Below, piece after piece: positions 8,310-15,835 of a stretch of DNA of 64,000 bases. Source of the DNA: DATAPD01 sp036265385 (GTDB lineage Bacteria; Acidobacteriota; Terriglobia; Terriglobales; Acidobacteriaceae); the NCBI GenBank assembly GCA_036265385.1, contig DATAPD010000048.1:1-64000 (forward strand), written 5' to 3'. Within the stretch, counting starts at the first letter, position 1. Every line of letters begins with the position of its first letter. The position numbers and the translations under genes were made by a program. The notes beneath the pieces are model-generated. The model searched no databases, was not told the DNA's origin, and saw nothing but the letters and a program-made list of their open reading frames with translations.

Positions 8310-9245
8310 ATGCCAAGGAATAGAAAGCCGATGCCGGTTACCGCGCATGGCTTACCGTCCACGTTTTTATCGCTGCTGACGGGTTGGATCGAGCAAGGCG
8401 TGGAGAGTTTCTTCGCCACACAAAGAGTCCTTGTCGACGTTGCAATGCGTCAGAACGCCGCACTCACCAAAACCTTACGGGAAGGTATCGCAGACAGAGA
8501 GAACTCTCCAGTAGCGATCTTGACCGATCTAGCAATCGAAGGAACCTCCAGCTTTATGGAAGCGCAGAAAATTCTTTTGAATTTAGCGCATCAGCAAAAC
8601 GCAATGATGATGGATGCTGGGAAGGAACGAGTCGCGAACGTCCCGCGCGCGGGAGCAGTTGCAGATCTTGTGCACCGGAGTATGGATACGCTGATCAGGA
8701 TGCAACAAGAATTTCTGACCATCACGAGCAAACAGACGATTCAATGGCTCGAGGCGATCAAGGAAGGCAAGGGCTATCAGAACACGCACATGGTCGAATT
8801 GGCCCGCGAAGCGATGGAGACATTCGTCCAATCACAGAAAAAGTTCCTCGATGTGATCTCGGAAGAGACAGGCAAAGTGATGAGCGGAAAGCATGGCCAT
8901 GTCGCAAAGCCCGTCAAGCCATTCGAGCTTTCACAACTGGCTGATGACGCGACGGAGTCGTTCATTGACGCACAGAAGAAACTCCTCGACGTTTTGGGAA
9001 AGCAGGCCAACGTCAATCTGCGCGCCGCCAGTCGCGCGATGAACTTCGTATCGCCCGCACGCTTCTTGCCCATGGCCAACATCACAGGCGAGGGGGTCAA
9101 GAATTTCGTCGCTGCGGAGAAAGCGTTGATTGAATCCATGGTGAAACGAGGTGCTGGCGCGATGCATATGGAACCAGCCGAGCGACATGCAGCGAGGCCC
9201 GTCCGGCACAAACGTGCGAAAAAAGCTCATGCTGCCGTGGCCTAG
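8310..9245 (+). CDS. Phasin-like granule-associated protein with six amphipathic repeats
   Basis: This 311-residue, Met/Ala/Lys/Gln-rich helical protein has no signal peptide. It contains six copies of a motif of the form [ST]F..[AS]QK..LD...[KQ]Q, centred near residues 35, 82, 128, 172, 218 and 266, so the period is about 46 residues. Copies include SFFATQRVL, SFMEAQKIL, TFVQSQKKF and SFIDAQKKL. The C-terminus (290-311) is strongly basic, with His, Arg and Lys. Phasins coat PHA or lipid droplets through similar amphipathic helices. The promoter, PhaR-type operator and lipid neighbours support a granule-coat role; the six-repeat form is unlike ordinary single-domain phasins. The ATG at 8310 has GGAGG upstream. 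Confidence 0.7.
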   Translation: MPRNRKPMPVTAHGLPSTFLSLLTGWIEQGVESFFATQRVLVDVAMRQNAALTKTLREGIADRENSPVAILTDLAIEGTSSFMEAQKILLNLAHQQNAMMMDAGKERVANVPRAGAVADLVHRSMDTLIRMQQEFLTITSKQTIQWLEAIKEGKGYQNTHMVELAREAMETFVQSQKKFLDVISEETGKVMSGKHGHVAKPVKPFELSQLADDATESFIDAQKKLLDVLGKQANVNLRAASRAMNFVSPARFLPMANITGEGVKNFVAAEKALIESMVKRGAGAMHMEPAERHAARPVRHKRAKKAHAAVA

Positions 9246-9263
9246 AAACAAAATTGCACGATC

Positions 9264-9385
9264 CTGAGGTGTGAGGCGCCCACTACACTGATTCCTCCCG
9301 AGTTCTACAAAGGCTTCTGGGACAAGCCGGGATGCTGGTCCGAGCCGTATAGGAAGGTGATCCGTGCGGGTGCCTCACTCGTCAG
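9264..9385. repeat. Imperfect 18-bp terminal inverted repeat enclosing 86 bp
   Basis: CTGAGGTGTGAGGCGCCC (9264-9281) pairs with GGGTGCCTCACTCGTCAG (9368-9385) at 15 of 18 positions, and one of the three mismatches is a possible G-U pair in RNA. The total length is 122 bp in the 198-bp gap between the phasin-like and lipase genes. It could be a long-range RNA stem or a small MITE-like remnant. No target duplication is evident. Confidence 0.4.
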
Positions 9386-9443
9386 GGGCATCCTGCTTCA
9401 ATCAAATGGAATCCTAGAGAAATTCTGTTAGTTTAGAGCGGCG

Positions 9444-10280
9444 ATGAGCTCCCAGTTAAAGAAGAGAAAAAGAAAGTCCGTCAGATCAAACGGGGTAAAG
9501 CCAGATCGTCGAATTCGGAATCATCAGGCTGCGGCGGATATTCCGATCTGGAAAGAGGCTTTATTTGGGGCAGAACTACTGCTGCTTCATGCTTCGCCGG
9601 TCTTTTACGGATTGGGAGTGCAACGCGGAGATAAATCTGCTGTGGTGCTGATCCCAGGCTTCCTGGGCAGCGACCTATATGTAACTCATCTGCAGGCATG
9701 GCTGGAGCGAATCGGATACCTCGCGTTTTTTTCCGGCATTGGCGTGAATGCAGAGTGTCCGAATCTACTGATTAAATATCGTCTGGCTGCCACGATTGAT
9801 AAGGCCGTAGCCGAGACTGGGCGCCGTGTTCACCTGATTGGACACAGCCTGGGCGGGATCATCGCACGTTCTGTGGCTGCACAGCGGCCGCGCGACATCG
9901 CATCGATCATCACGCTGGGATCACCTCTCGCCGGCACAGTGATGCATCCTTCGGTATTGCGGGCGGCAGATGCGATTCGGACCCAGATTTTGCATCAGCA
10001 CGGCTCGGATGTTCTCCCCGACTGTTACACGCCACGATGCACCTGTTCGTTCTTGGGCTCTCTCCGTTGTTCCACCCCACGATCTATTCTTCAAACAGCT
10101 ATTTATACGAAAGACGATGGCATAGTGGACTGGCGATATTGCAGAACGGGAAACCCTAAAAATGATTTCGAAGTGCCAGGTACACATGTGGGACTGGTAT
10201 TTAACCCTTCCGCCTATTCGATCATTGCCGAGCGCCTTTCCGTGGCGAAAGATCGGCAGACTTTCTCCCGTAACTCCTGA
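9444..10280 (+). CDS. Alpha/beta-hydrolase, lipase-like
   Basis: The 278-residue protein starts with a basic Lys/Arg-rich tail and then shows an alpha/beta-hydrolase core. VVLIPGFLGSD supplies the oxyanion strand, and HLIGHSLGGIIAR contains the nucleophile elbow G-H-S-L-G (Ser near residue 136). Asp in the KDDGIVDW strand and His in PGTHVGL are candidate acid and base. This is the pattern of triacylglycerol lipases, acyltransferases and PGAP1-like enzymes. No signal peptide is visible, so an intracellular storage-lipid lipase is plausible given the phasin-like and wax synthase neighbours. A Cys-rich stretch (CYTPRCTCSFLGSLRC) between the Ser and the Asp is unusual. Confidence 0.8.
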   Translation: MSSQLKKRKRKSVRSNGVKPDRRIRNHQAAADIPIWKEALFGAELLLLHASPVFYGLGVQRGDKSAVVLIPGFLGSDLYVTHLQAWLERIGYLAFFSGIGVNAECPNLLIKYRLAATIDKAVAETGRRVHLIGHSLGGIIARSVAAQRPRDIASIITLGSPLAGTVMHPSVLRAADAIRTQILHQHGSDVLPDCYTPRCTCSFLGSLRCSTPRSILQTAIYTKDDGIVDWRYCRTGNPKNDFEVPGTHVGLVFNPSAYSIIAERLSVAKDRQTFSRNS

Positions 10281-10377
10281 CCTCACCTGGTTCTGTGTAC
10301 GAGATCACAGACTCAAGGGTTGGCGAAGCGTAAGATGCTGCGCCATCGAAAGCTCTTTAATCTGCGGGAGGTCTGTC

Positions 10378-10563
10378 ATGATTCCGAAAGAGTGGCCATG
10401 GACGTGGGAAGAAGAAGCGAAGTGGCAAGAAGAGCTTCACCATGAGGAGTGTGGGTGGATGGAAGACCTGCTGGATCATCTCATTCATGACAGAACTGAA
10501 AGCGCGTCGTATGATCCCATGCTCGTTGATGAAGAGATCGGCGACAGCACGCTCGCCCGCTAG
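10378..10563 (+). CDS. Small acidic Trp-rich hypothetical protein (61 aa)
   Basis: The ATG at 10378 is preceded by GGGAGG (10366-10371) at an ideal distance. The 61-residue product begins MIPKEWPWTWEEEAKWQEE and is very acidic, with five Trp. The longer frame from 10162 overlaps the lipase gene and has no ribosome-binding site. I do not recognise a family. The composition (alternating Trp and Glu, predicted helix) would suit a peripheral membrane or partner-binding peptide, but this is a guess. Confidence 0.5.
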   Translation: MIPKEWPWTWEEEAKWQEELHHEECGWMEDLLDHLIHDRTESASYDPMLVDEEIGDSTLAR

Positions 10564-10757
10564 CTGGGCGGTTGGTGCCAGAGTGGAGTAGAAGCCGGAC
10601 ACCGCGTAGCGGTCTCTCAACCTCCATCGCCCTGACGAATCGCGGTCTTCGTATCAATCAAGCTCGTGACGCGGGTCACAGCATTCGCGGTGGCTTGGCG
10701 TTAGCGTTTGTTCGAATGGTGATGCTGTGTGGACAAGCATCATCGGTTGGACGTGTC

Positions 10758-11132
10758 ATGACTCTGCGCGAGTGGTCAAAATACGAACTTGAATACGGCC
10801 GCAAACTGATGGATTCGGGACTCGATGGAGCGCGAACTGGCGGACACGAGTTTCTCGAGGGAAAACCGTTGACTCCAGTTCTTTGCGATTCTGCTCGCAG
10901 TGCTCTGGGCTTCGCTGCGGCAGGAGCATGCATCGGCTTGCTGCAAGGCCGGAAGAAGACGAAATGGAAAGTGCTTGCTCTCGGGGTCGGTGCCGGAGCT
11001 ATCGGGTTTGGAGTCGGCATGGCATGGAACAATCGCCGATTGGCCGCGAGCGTAGCGTCGGCCGCATGGAAGAAGGTAGGCAGAGCGCGCGATGAGCACT
11101 GGCTGGAACTGCACCCGATCGATTACGCCTAA
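10758..11132 (+). CDS. Hypothetical small membrane protein with glycine-zipper-like segments
   Basis: The 124-residue product from the ATG at 10758 has a charged N-terminal half (MTLREWSKYELEYGRKLMDSG). Two small-residue hydrophobic segments follow (about 51-64, ALGFAAAGACIGLL, and about 71-92, KVLALGVGAGAIGFGVGMAW), resembling a glycine-zipper or hairpin membrane anchor. A helical tail ends in HPIDYA. No family is recognised. The longer frame back to 10572 has no conserved look. The ribosome-binding site is weak. Its location in a lipid-storage cluster makes a droplet or membrane association possible but unproven. Confidence 0.5.
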   Translation: MTLREWSKYELEYGRKLMDSGLDGARTGGHEFLEGKPLTPVLCDSARSALGFAAAGACIGLLQGRKKTKWKVLALGVGAGAIGFGVGMAWNNRRLAASVASAAWKKVGRARDEHWLELHPIDYA

Positions 11133-11237
11133 CGAGTGCACGTGTAGGACGAGTTTGTCCGATTGTGGTGATCGCCCATCGAAAAGGAAAGAATTCATTA
11201 CGATTTGATTATCCCGCCATTGTGATCGCGAGGAACT

Positions 11238-13865
11238 ATGGTTAGCGACGTTCCAACACTCCCGAACGAACGGATCGCGTACCTCGAAGAACTAGTACAT
11301 ACCGCTCGAAACGCAGCTGCTGTTTTTTCCCAATACACACAACTGGATGTTGATCGCATTGTGAAGCCCATGGTCGTGGCTGGTCTAGAACAAGCGCAGC
11401 ATCTGGCTCGGATGGCTGTCGAAGAAACGAAACTTGGAGTGATGGAAGACAAAGCCATCAAGAACATGGTGGCCACGGAGTTTGTCTACAACTACGTAAA
11501 AGATAAGCCGACGGTCGGCGTGATTCGCGAGTTCCCCGAGCGTGGCGTTGTGGAAGTGGCAGAACCGATTGGTGTCATCCTCTCTCTTACGCCAATTACA
11601 AATCCCACTTCAACCGTATTGTTCAAGTGCATTATGGCAATCAAGACGCGGAATGCGGTGATCTTCAGTCCGCATCCAAGTGCATGGCGCTGCTGCTATG
11701 AGGCGGTCAAAGTCATGTACGAAACCGCGTTGAAACATGGTGCGCCTGAGGGAGTGTTCAGCTGTCTCGAATCGCACACTCTTGAGGACAATGCATTCTT
11801 AATGCATCACAAAGATATCGGTCTCATCGATGCAACCGGTGGCCCAAGTGTGGTCAAGGCTGCTTATAGTTCGGGCAAGCCGGCATTGGGAGTTGGAGCG
11901 GGGAATACTCCAGTTTATCTCGAGAAGACCGCGGACCTGAATATGGCCGTGGTCGACATCATCACTTCCAAAACGTTCGACAACGGCACCATCTGCGCGT
12001 CGGAACAAACGGTGGTGATTGATGACGAAATTTATGATGCGGCGCTAAAAAAGTTCACGGATTTAGGCTCTCACGTCTGCAGCACGGAAGAAGCGGACAT
12101 GCTGGCGAGTGCTGTTATTGATCCGGAAACTGGATTTATGCGGCCGATGGCAGTAGGACAGCGTGCAGCCGATATCGCTCGAGCCGCGGGCTTAAAGGTG
12201 AAGTCAAATTGCAAGTTGCTGATCACGCCCATTCGCGGCGTGGGGCGTAGTCACCCGCTCTCATTGGAAAAATTGTTCCCTGTCCTTTCCGTGTATCGCG
12301 CCAGTTCTGTCGATGAAGCTTTGAAGGTGTGTGTGGATGTGAATCACGCTGGAGGACTGGGGCATACGGCGGTTATCTTTTCGCGCAACGATGAAGTTGT
12401 CCGGAAGTTTGGGGAAGTTATCAATGCCGGTCGCATCATTGTGAATTCCCCCGGATCCGTTGGAGCATTCGGTGGAATTTATAACGACATGGTACCGACA
12501 TTCTCATTTGGCTGCGGGACAGGTGGAGGAAACAGCACGACTGACAACGTGAATGTCTATCACTATCTAAACCTGAAGCGTGTCGCGCGGAGGACGCAGG
12601 CTCACATGTGGTTCAGGGTGCCCAACCAAATCTATTTCAATCTCAACGCGGTAGAGAATTTACGACGCCTTCCTTCAAACTCAACCGTAATCGTTACAAA
12701 CCCGTCGCTTGAACAATTCGGACTCGTTGATATCGTGCGACGGCATTTACCTTGCAATACTGCGATTCACGTTTCTGTGATTCCGGACGCGGAGCCCGAA
12801 ACGACGGTTGTGATGCAAGGAGTAGAGGCGCTGAACCTGTACAAAGTCGACCAGATCGTGGCATTAGGAGGCGGTTCGGTCATTGATGCAGCGAAAATCA
12901 TGAAGTTGAAATACGAGTCGCCGGACGCTGATCTGCAAGAGTTGGCGGCTCCGTTTATGGATATCCGGAAACGAGTGGTGGAATATCCTTCGGAGAAAAT
13001 ACATCGAGCGCGACTGGTTGCAATCCCAACCACGAGCGGAACCGGAAGTGAGGTGACTCCATTCGCAGTTCTCTCCGATAAAAGGCGGGGGCGGAAAGTG
13101 ACGTTAGCTGATTACTCCCTCACGCCCGATGTAGCGATCGTGGATCCGCAATTTGTAATGTCCATGCCGAAAGGACTGACTGCGGATACCGGAATAGATT
13201 GCTTAACCCATGCGCTGGAAGCGGGAGTTTCGATTTATGCATCGCCTTACACGGATTCCAATGCGATGCAGGCTATCCGCCTGGCCTTCAAGTACCTGCC
13301 AATTGCTTATAAAGATCCCCGGAATGAAGAAGCGCGCAGCATGATGCACAATGCGTCATGCATTGCGGCGATCGCTTTTTCAAATGCGGCAGTGGGTGTG
13401 AATCATGCATTGGCGCATGCGTTTGGAGCTCGCTTCAATGTAGCGCATGGCCGAGCCAATGCACTCATGTTGCCACACGTGATTGCATATAACGCTTCGG
13501 TACCTACGAAGTTCACGCCTTCCCCGAACCAACGCGGATACGTCGCGCACAAAAAGTACGCAACGATGGCAGATCTTCTGGGGCTCGGAGGGCAAACGGT
13601 AGAAGAAAAGGTCGGAAACCTGGTGGCGGCAGTGGAAGATCTGCTCGATCAACTGACTATGCCGCGGTCGATTGCGGAGCTTGGGATCTCCAGAGCCGAG
13701 TTTGAAAAAGCTATGCCAGAGCTGGCGAAGACCGCATTTGATGACCCCTCGTGGCGTTCAAATCCAAGGATGCCGCTCGTTAGCGAACTAGTGGAACTCT
13801 TCTGGAAGGCCTTCGAAGGACGTCTCAGCGCGAAAGAACGGGCGCACAAGAGCCACACTGCTTAA
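11238..13865 (+). CDS. adhE: Bifunctional CoA-acylating aldehyde dehydrogenase / iron alcohol dehydrogenase
   Basis: The 875-residue fusion has the full AdhE layout. The N-terminal CoA-dependent aldehyde dehydrogenase (about 1-440) has catalytic Cys253 in FDNGTICASEQ and an NHAGGLGHTAVIFS motif. The C-terminal Fe-dependent alcohol dehydrogenase (about 455-870) has a GGGSVIDAAK nucleotide motif and His ligands in VNHALAHAFG and AHGRANALMLPH. AdhE reduces acyl-CoA to aldehyde and then alcohol with NADH. In this setting (fatty-acid genes, wax synthase two genes downstream) it may make long-chain alcohols rather than ethanol, an inference from context. The ATG has GAGGAAC upstream. A STAS gene follows after 8 bp. 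Confidence 0.93.
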   Translation: MVSDVPTLPNERIAYLEELVHTARNAAAVFSQYTQLDVDRIVKPMVVAGLEQAQHLARMAVEETKLGVMEDKAIKNMVATEFVYNYVKDKPTVGVIREFPERGVVEVAEPIGVILSLTPITNPTSTVLFKCIMAIKTRNAVIFSPHPSAWRCCYEAVKVMYETALKHGAPEGVFSCLESHTLEDNAFLMHHKDIGLIDATGGPSVVKAAYSSGKPALGVGAGNTPVYLEKTADLNMAVVDIITSKTFDNGTICASEQTVVIDDEIYDAALKKFTDLGSHVCSTEEADMLASAVIDPETGFMRPMAVGQRAADIARAAGLKVKSNCKLLITPIRGVGRSHPLSLEKLFPVLSVYRASSVDEALKVCVDVNHAGGLGHTAVIFSRNDEVVRKFGEVINAGRIIVNSPGSVGAFGGIYNDMVPTFSFGCGTGGGNSTTDNVNVYHYLNLKRVARRTQAHMWFRVPNQIYFNLNAVENLRRLPSNSTVIVTNPSLEQFGLVDIVRRHLPCNTAIHVSVIPDAEPETTVVMQGVEALNLYKVDQIVALGGGSVIDAAKIMKLKYESPDADLQELAAPFMDIRKRVVEYPSEKIHRARLVAIPTTSGTGSEVTPFAVLSDKRRGRKVTLADYSLTPDVAIVDPQFVMSMPKGLTADTGIDCLTHALEAGVSIYASPYTDSNAMQAIRLAFKYLPIAYKDPRNEEARSMMHNASCIAAIAFSNAAVGVNHALAHAFGARFNVAHGRANALMLPHVIAYNASVPTKFTPSPNQRGYVAHKKYATMADLLGLGGQTVEEKVGNLVAAVEDLLDQLTMPRSIAELGISRAEFEKAMPELAKTAFDDPSWRSNPRMPLVSELVELFWKAFEGRLSAKERAHKSHTA

Positions 13866-13873
13866 GGAGTGTT

Positions 13874-14179
13874 ATGAACGTCGCAACCATGGCAATGCGG
13901 TTTCAAGTAGAACAGGAACGGATTACCTCCATTGTGCAAGAGGCTGCTCAGAAGTTGGAAAAGACAGATGTGGATCTGGTTCTCGATTTCTCTTCTGTGA
14001 GTCGACTCGACACGAGTGCGGTTGAAGCATTAGAGGAGCTGGCGCAATTGGCAGAGAATCGGGGCGCGGAAATAGTGCTTCGAGAAGTGAATATCGACGT
14101 CTACAAAGTGCTGAAACTGATAGGCCTAACAACGAAGTTTGAGTTTACAGCGAAAACAACTGATGGGACGGAGAGCTGA
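13874..14179 (+). CDS. Stand-alone STAS-domain protein (anti-sigma-factor antagonist-like)
   Basis: The 101-residue protein is a single STAS domain. A strand VDLVLDFSSVSRLDTSAVEALEEL carries the D-T-S loop where SpoIIAA-type proteins are phosphorylated. A helix, a second strand (AEIVLREVN) and a C-terminal helix follow, ending KLIGLTTKFEF. It lies 8 bp after adhE and 2 bp before the wax synthase gene, so the three are almost certainly co-transcribed. No kinase or sigma-factor partner is nearby. It may be a regulatory or scaffold subunit of the lipid enzymes or part of a remote partner-switching module. The ribosome-binding site is AAGGAG. Confidence 0.82.
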   Translation: MNVATMAMRFQVEQERITSIVQEAAQKLEKTDVDLVLDFSSVSRLDTSAVEALEELAQLAENRGAEIVLREVNIDVYKVLKLIGLTTKFEFTAKTTDGTES

Positions 14180-14181
14180 TC

Positions 14182-15834
14182 ATGGCTCAAGCATCGCATT
14201 CTAAGGATGAAGACAACAACCGGCTTTCGGGAGGAGATGCCCTCTTTCTTCATCTCGAACGCGAAGGCATGCCGTTGAATGTGGCATCGGTCAGCGTCTT
14301 TGAAGGCGTGATCGCTCTGAAGCCGTGTACACGATTCATTGAATCGAAACTGCCACTGATCCCTCGCTACCGACAACGCTTGGTAATTCCTCCATTCAAC
14401 ATCGGCAATCCTACATGGGAATACGATCCCGATTTCGATATATGCAACCACGTTCACGAAGTCGTTCTCAAACGGGGAACAGAAACTGAGTTAAAGAAAG
14501 TTGCCGGGCAAGTGCTCAGCAAGGTCTTGGATCGGCGACGCCCACTATGGGACTTCACGCTGGTGCGCGGATTGACGGGAAACCGGACGGCAATCATCAC
14601 GCGAATGCATCATTGCCTGGCGGATGGGTTGGCAGGAGTAGCTCTCTTGAACGTCCTGATGGATTCGAGCCCGAAATCTCCGTCGCTGCGAAAAATGAAA
14701 TTGGCGCCTTTACCGACATCGAGCCCATCCAACGCGGCTACACAGGTTCTCGACGGCTTGATTACGTCTTCATTTTCGGTAGCGCAAAGGGTTCTCTCAG
14801 CGGAGATGGAGTTCATCGACCTTGTTCAGAAATTGTTAGCAGCCGATCAGAATCATGTGGAATTCGATTCACACTCGCAAGCAGGCAGTCATCCAGCCGC
14901 GCGCATACCGACGTTGGATGAATTCACGCGATTTATGCCCGAAGTCACCAGCATAACCCAGCGACTCCCGTTCAATGTCATGTGCCGTGGTTCGCAGCGG
15001 TTTACCTGGACCGAGATACCTTTGGAAGAAATCAAGGCAGTGAAGAATGCGTTGGGAGCCACGGTGAATGACGTCATCTTGGCGATCATGACGTCTACTA
15101 TGCGTCGCTATGTCGAGATGCGTGGTGTGCGGGTACGCGGACGCCTGCTTCGCTTTGGAGTTCCAGTCAATGTGCGCAATGGCAAGGCAGATCCGAATAT
15201 CAGCTCACTTGGGAATCGAATTACTTTTATTCCCGTGACCGTGCCGCTGGATATACGAAATCCACGCAAGCAGCTGGCGGCGATTCGCCAACGAATCATG
15301 TTCCTCAAAAGCGCGCATGTCGCCGAACTGGTCGGACTAGCCGGTTCTGTTCTCGGTGCGATTCCGATGGGTGCTCAGGTCATTGCCGGTTCGATCGCGA
15401 ACGAATTGCCACTAGGTCTCTGCAATATGGTCTGTACTAATGTGCCAGGTCCCGAGTCGCCTTTGTACCTGATGACGCATAAGCTCATCAGATGCTATCC
15501 ATACGTTCCGATTGGAGGCGACTTAGGCTTGAACTGTGCGGTGTTGACCTACGACGGAATCGCACACTTCGGATTTTCTGGGAATGTACAGGCCGCGCCG
15601 CGAATGGATTCGCTCGAGAGATTTCTCCAGGCGAGCTTCGCCGAGTTGCAAAAAGCGGCGAGAGTCGGGCGGCGAACGAAACTCCATGCCAAGAAAAACC
15701 TGGTGGTTCGCAAAAAGCCAGCTGCTTCCCAAAAGCACGTTGAGGCGGTGAAGACTGTCATGTCAGCTGAAACTGCCTCTGTCATCGAGAGCCAACAATC
15801 AAGCAGTAACGTTCCGCTTCCCACGGCGGTGTAA
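14182..15834 (+). CDS. Wax ester synthase / diacylglycerol acyltransferase (WS/DGAT)
   Basis: The 550-residue protein has the WS/DGAT active-site motif HHxxxDG as H143, H144, D148 and G149 in RMHHCLADGLAG. The N-terminal LSGGDALFLHLE and C-terminal CNMVCTNVPGPE and GGDLGLNCAVLTYDG blocks are also typical. The enzyme esterifies acyl-CoA with a fatty alcohol (wax ester) or diacylglycerol (TAG) at the membrane or lipid droplet. It is encoded directly after adhE and the STAS protein, giving alcohol formation and esterification in one operon. A basic Lys/Arg-rich tail (about 490-530) is an addition to the usual ~460-residue length. The GMC gene starts 1 bp after its stop. Confidence 0.93.
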   Translation: MAQASHSKDEDNNRLSGGDALFLHLEREGMPLNVASVSVFEGVIALKPCTRFIESKLPLIPRYRQRLVIPPFNIGNPTWEYDPDFDICNHVHEVVLKRGTETELKKVAGQVLSKVLDRRRPLWDFTLVRGLTGNRTAIITRMHHCLADGLAGVALLNVLMDSSPKSPSLRKMKLAPLPTSSPSNAATQVLDGLITSSFSVAQRVLSAEMEFIDLVQKLLAADQNHVEFDSHSQAGSHPAARIPTLDEFTRFMPEVTSITQRLPFNVMCRGSQRFTWTEIPLEEIKAVKNALGATVNDVILAIMTSTMRRYVEMRGVRVRGRLLRFGVPVNVRNGKADPNISSLGNRITFIPVTVPLDIRNPRKQLAAIRQRIMFLKSAHVAELVGLAGSVLGAIPMGAQVIAGSIANELPLGLCNMVCTNVPGPESPLYLMTHKLIRCYPYVPIGGDLGLNCAVLTYDGIAHFGFSGNVQAAPRMDSLERFLQASFAELQKAARVGRRTKLHAKKNLVVRKKPAASQKHVEAVKTVMSAETASVIESQQSSSNVPLPTAV

Positions 15835-15835
15835 C

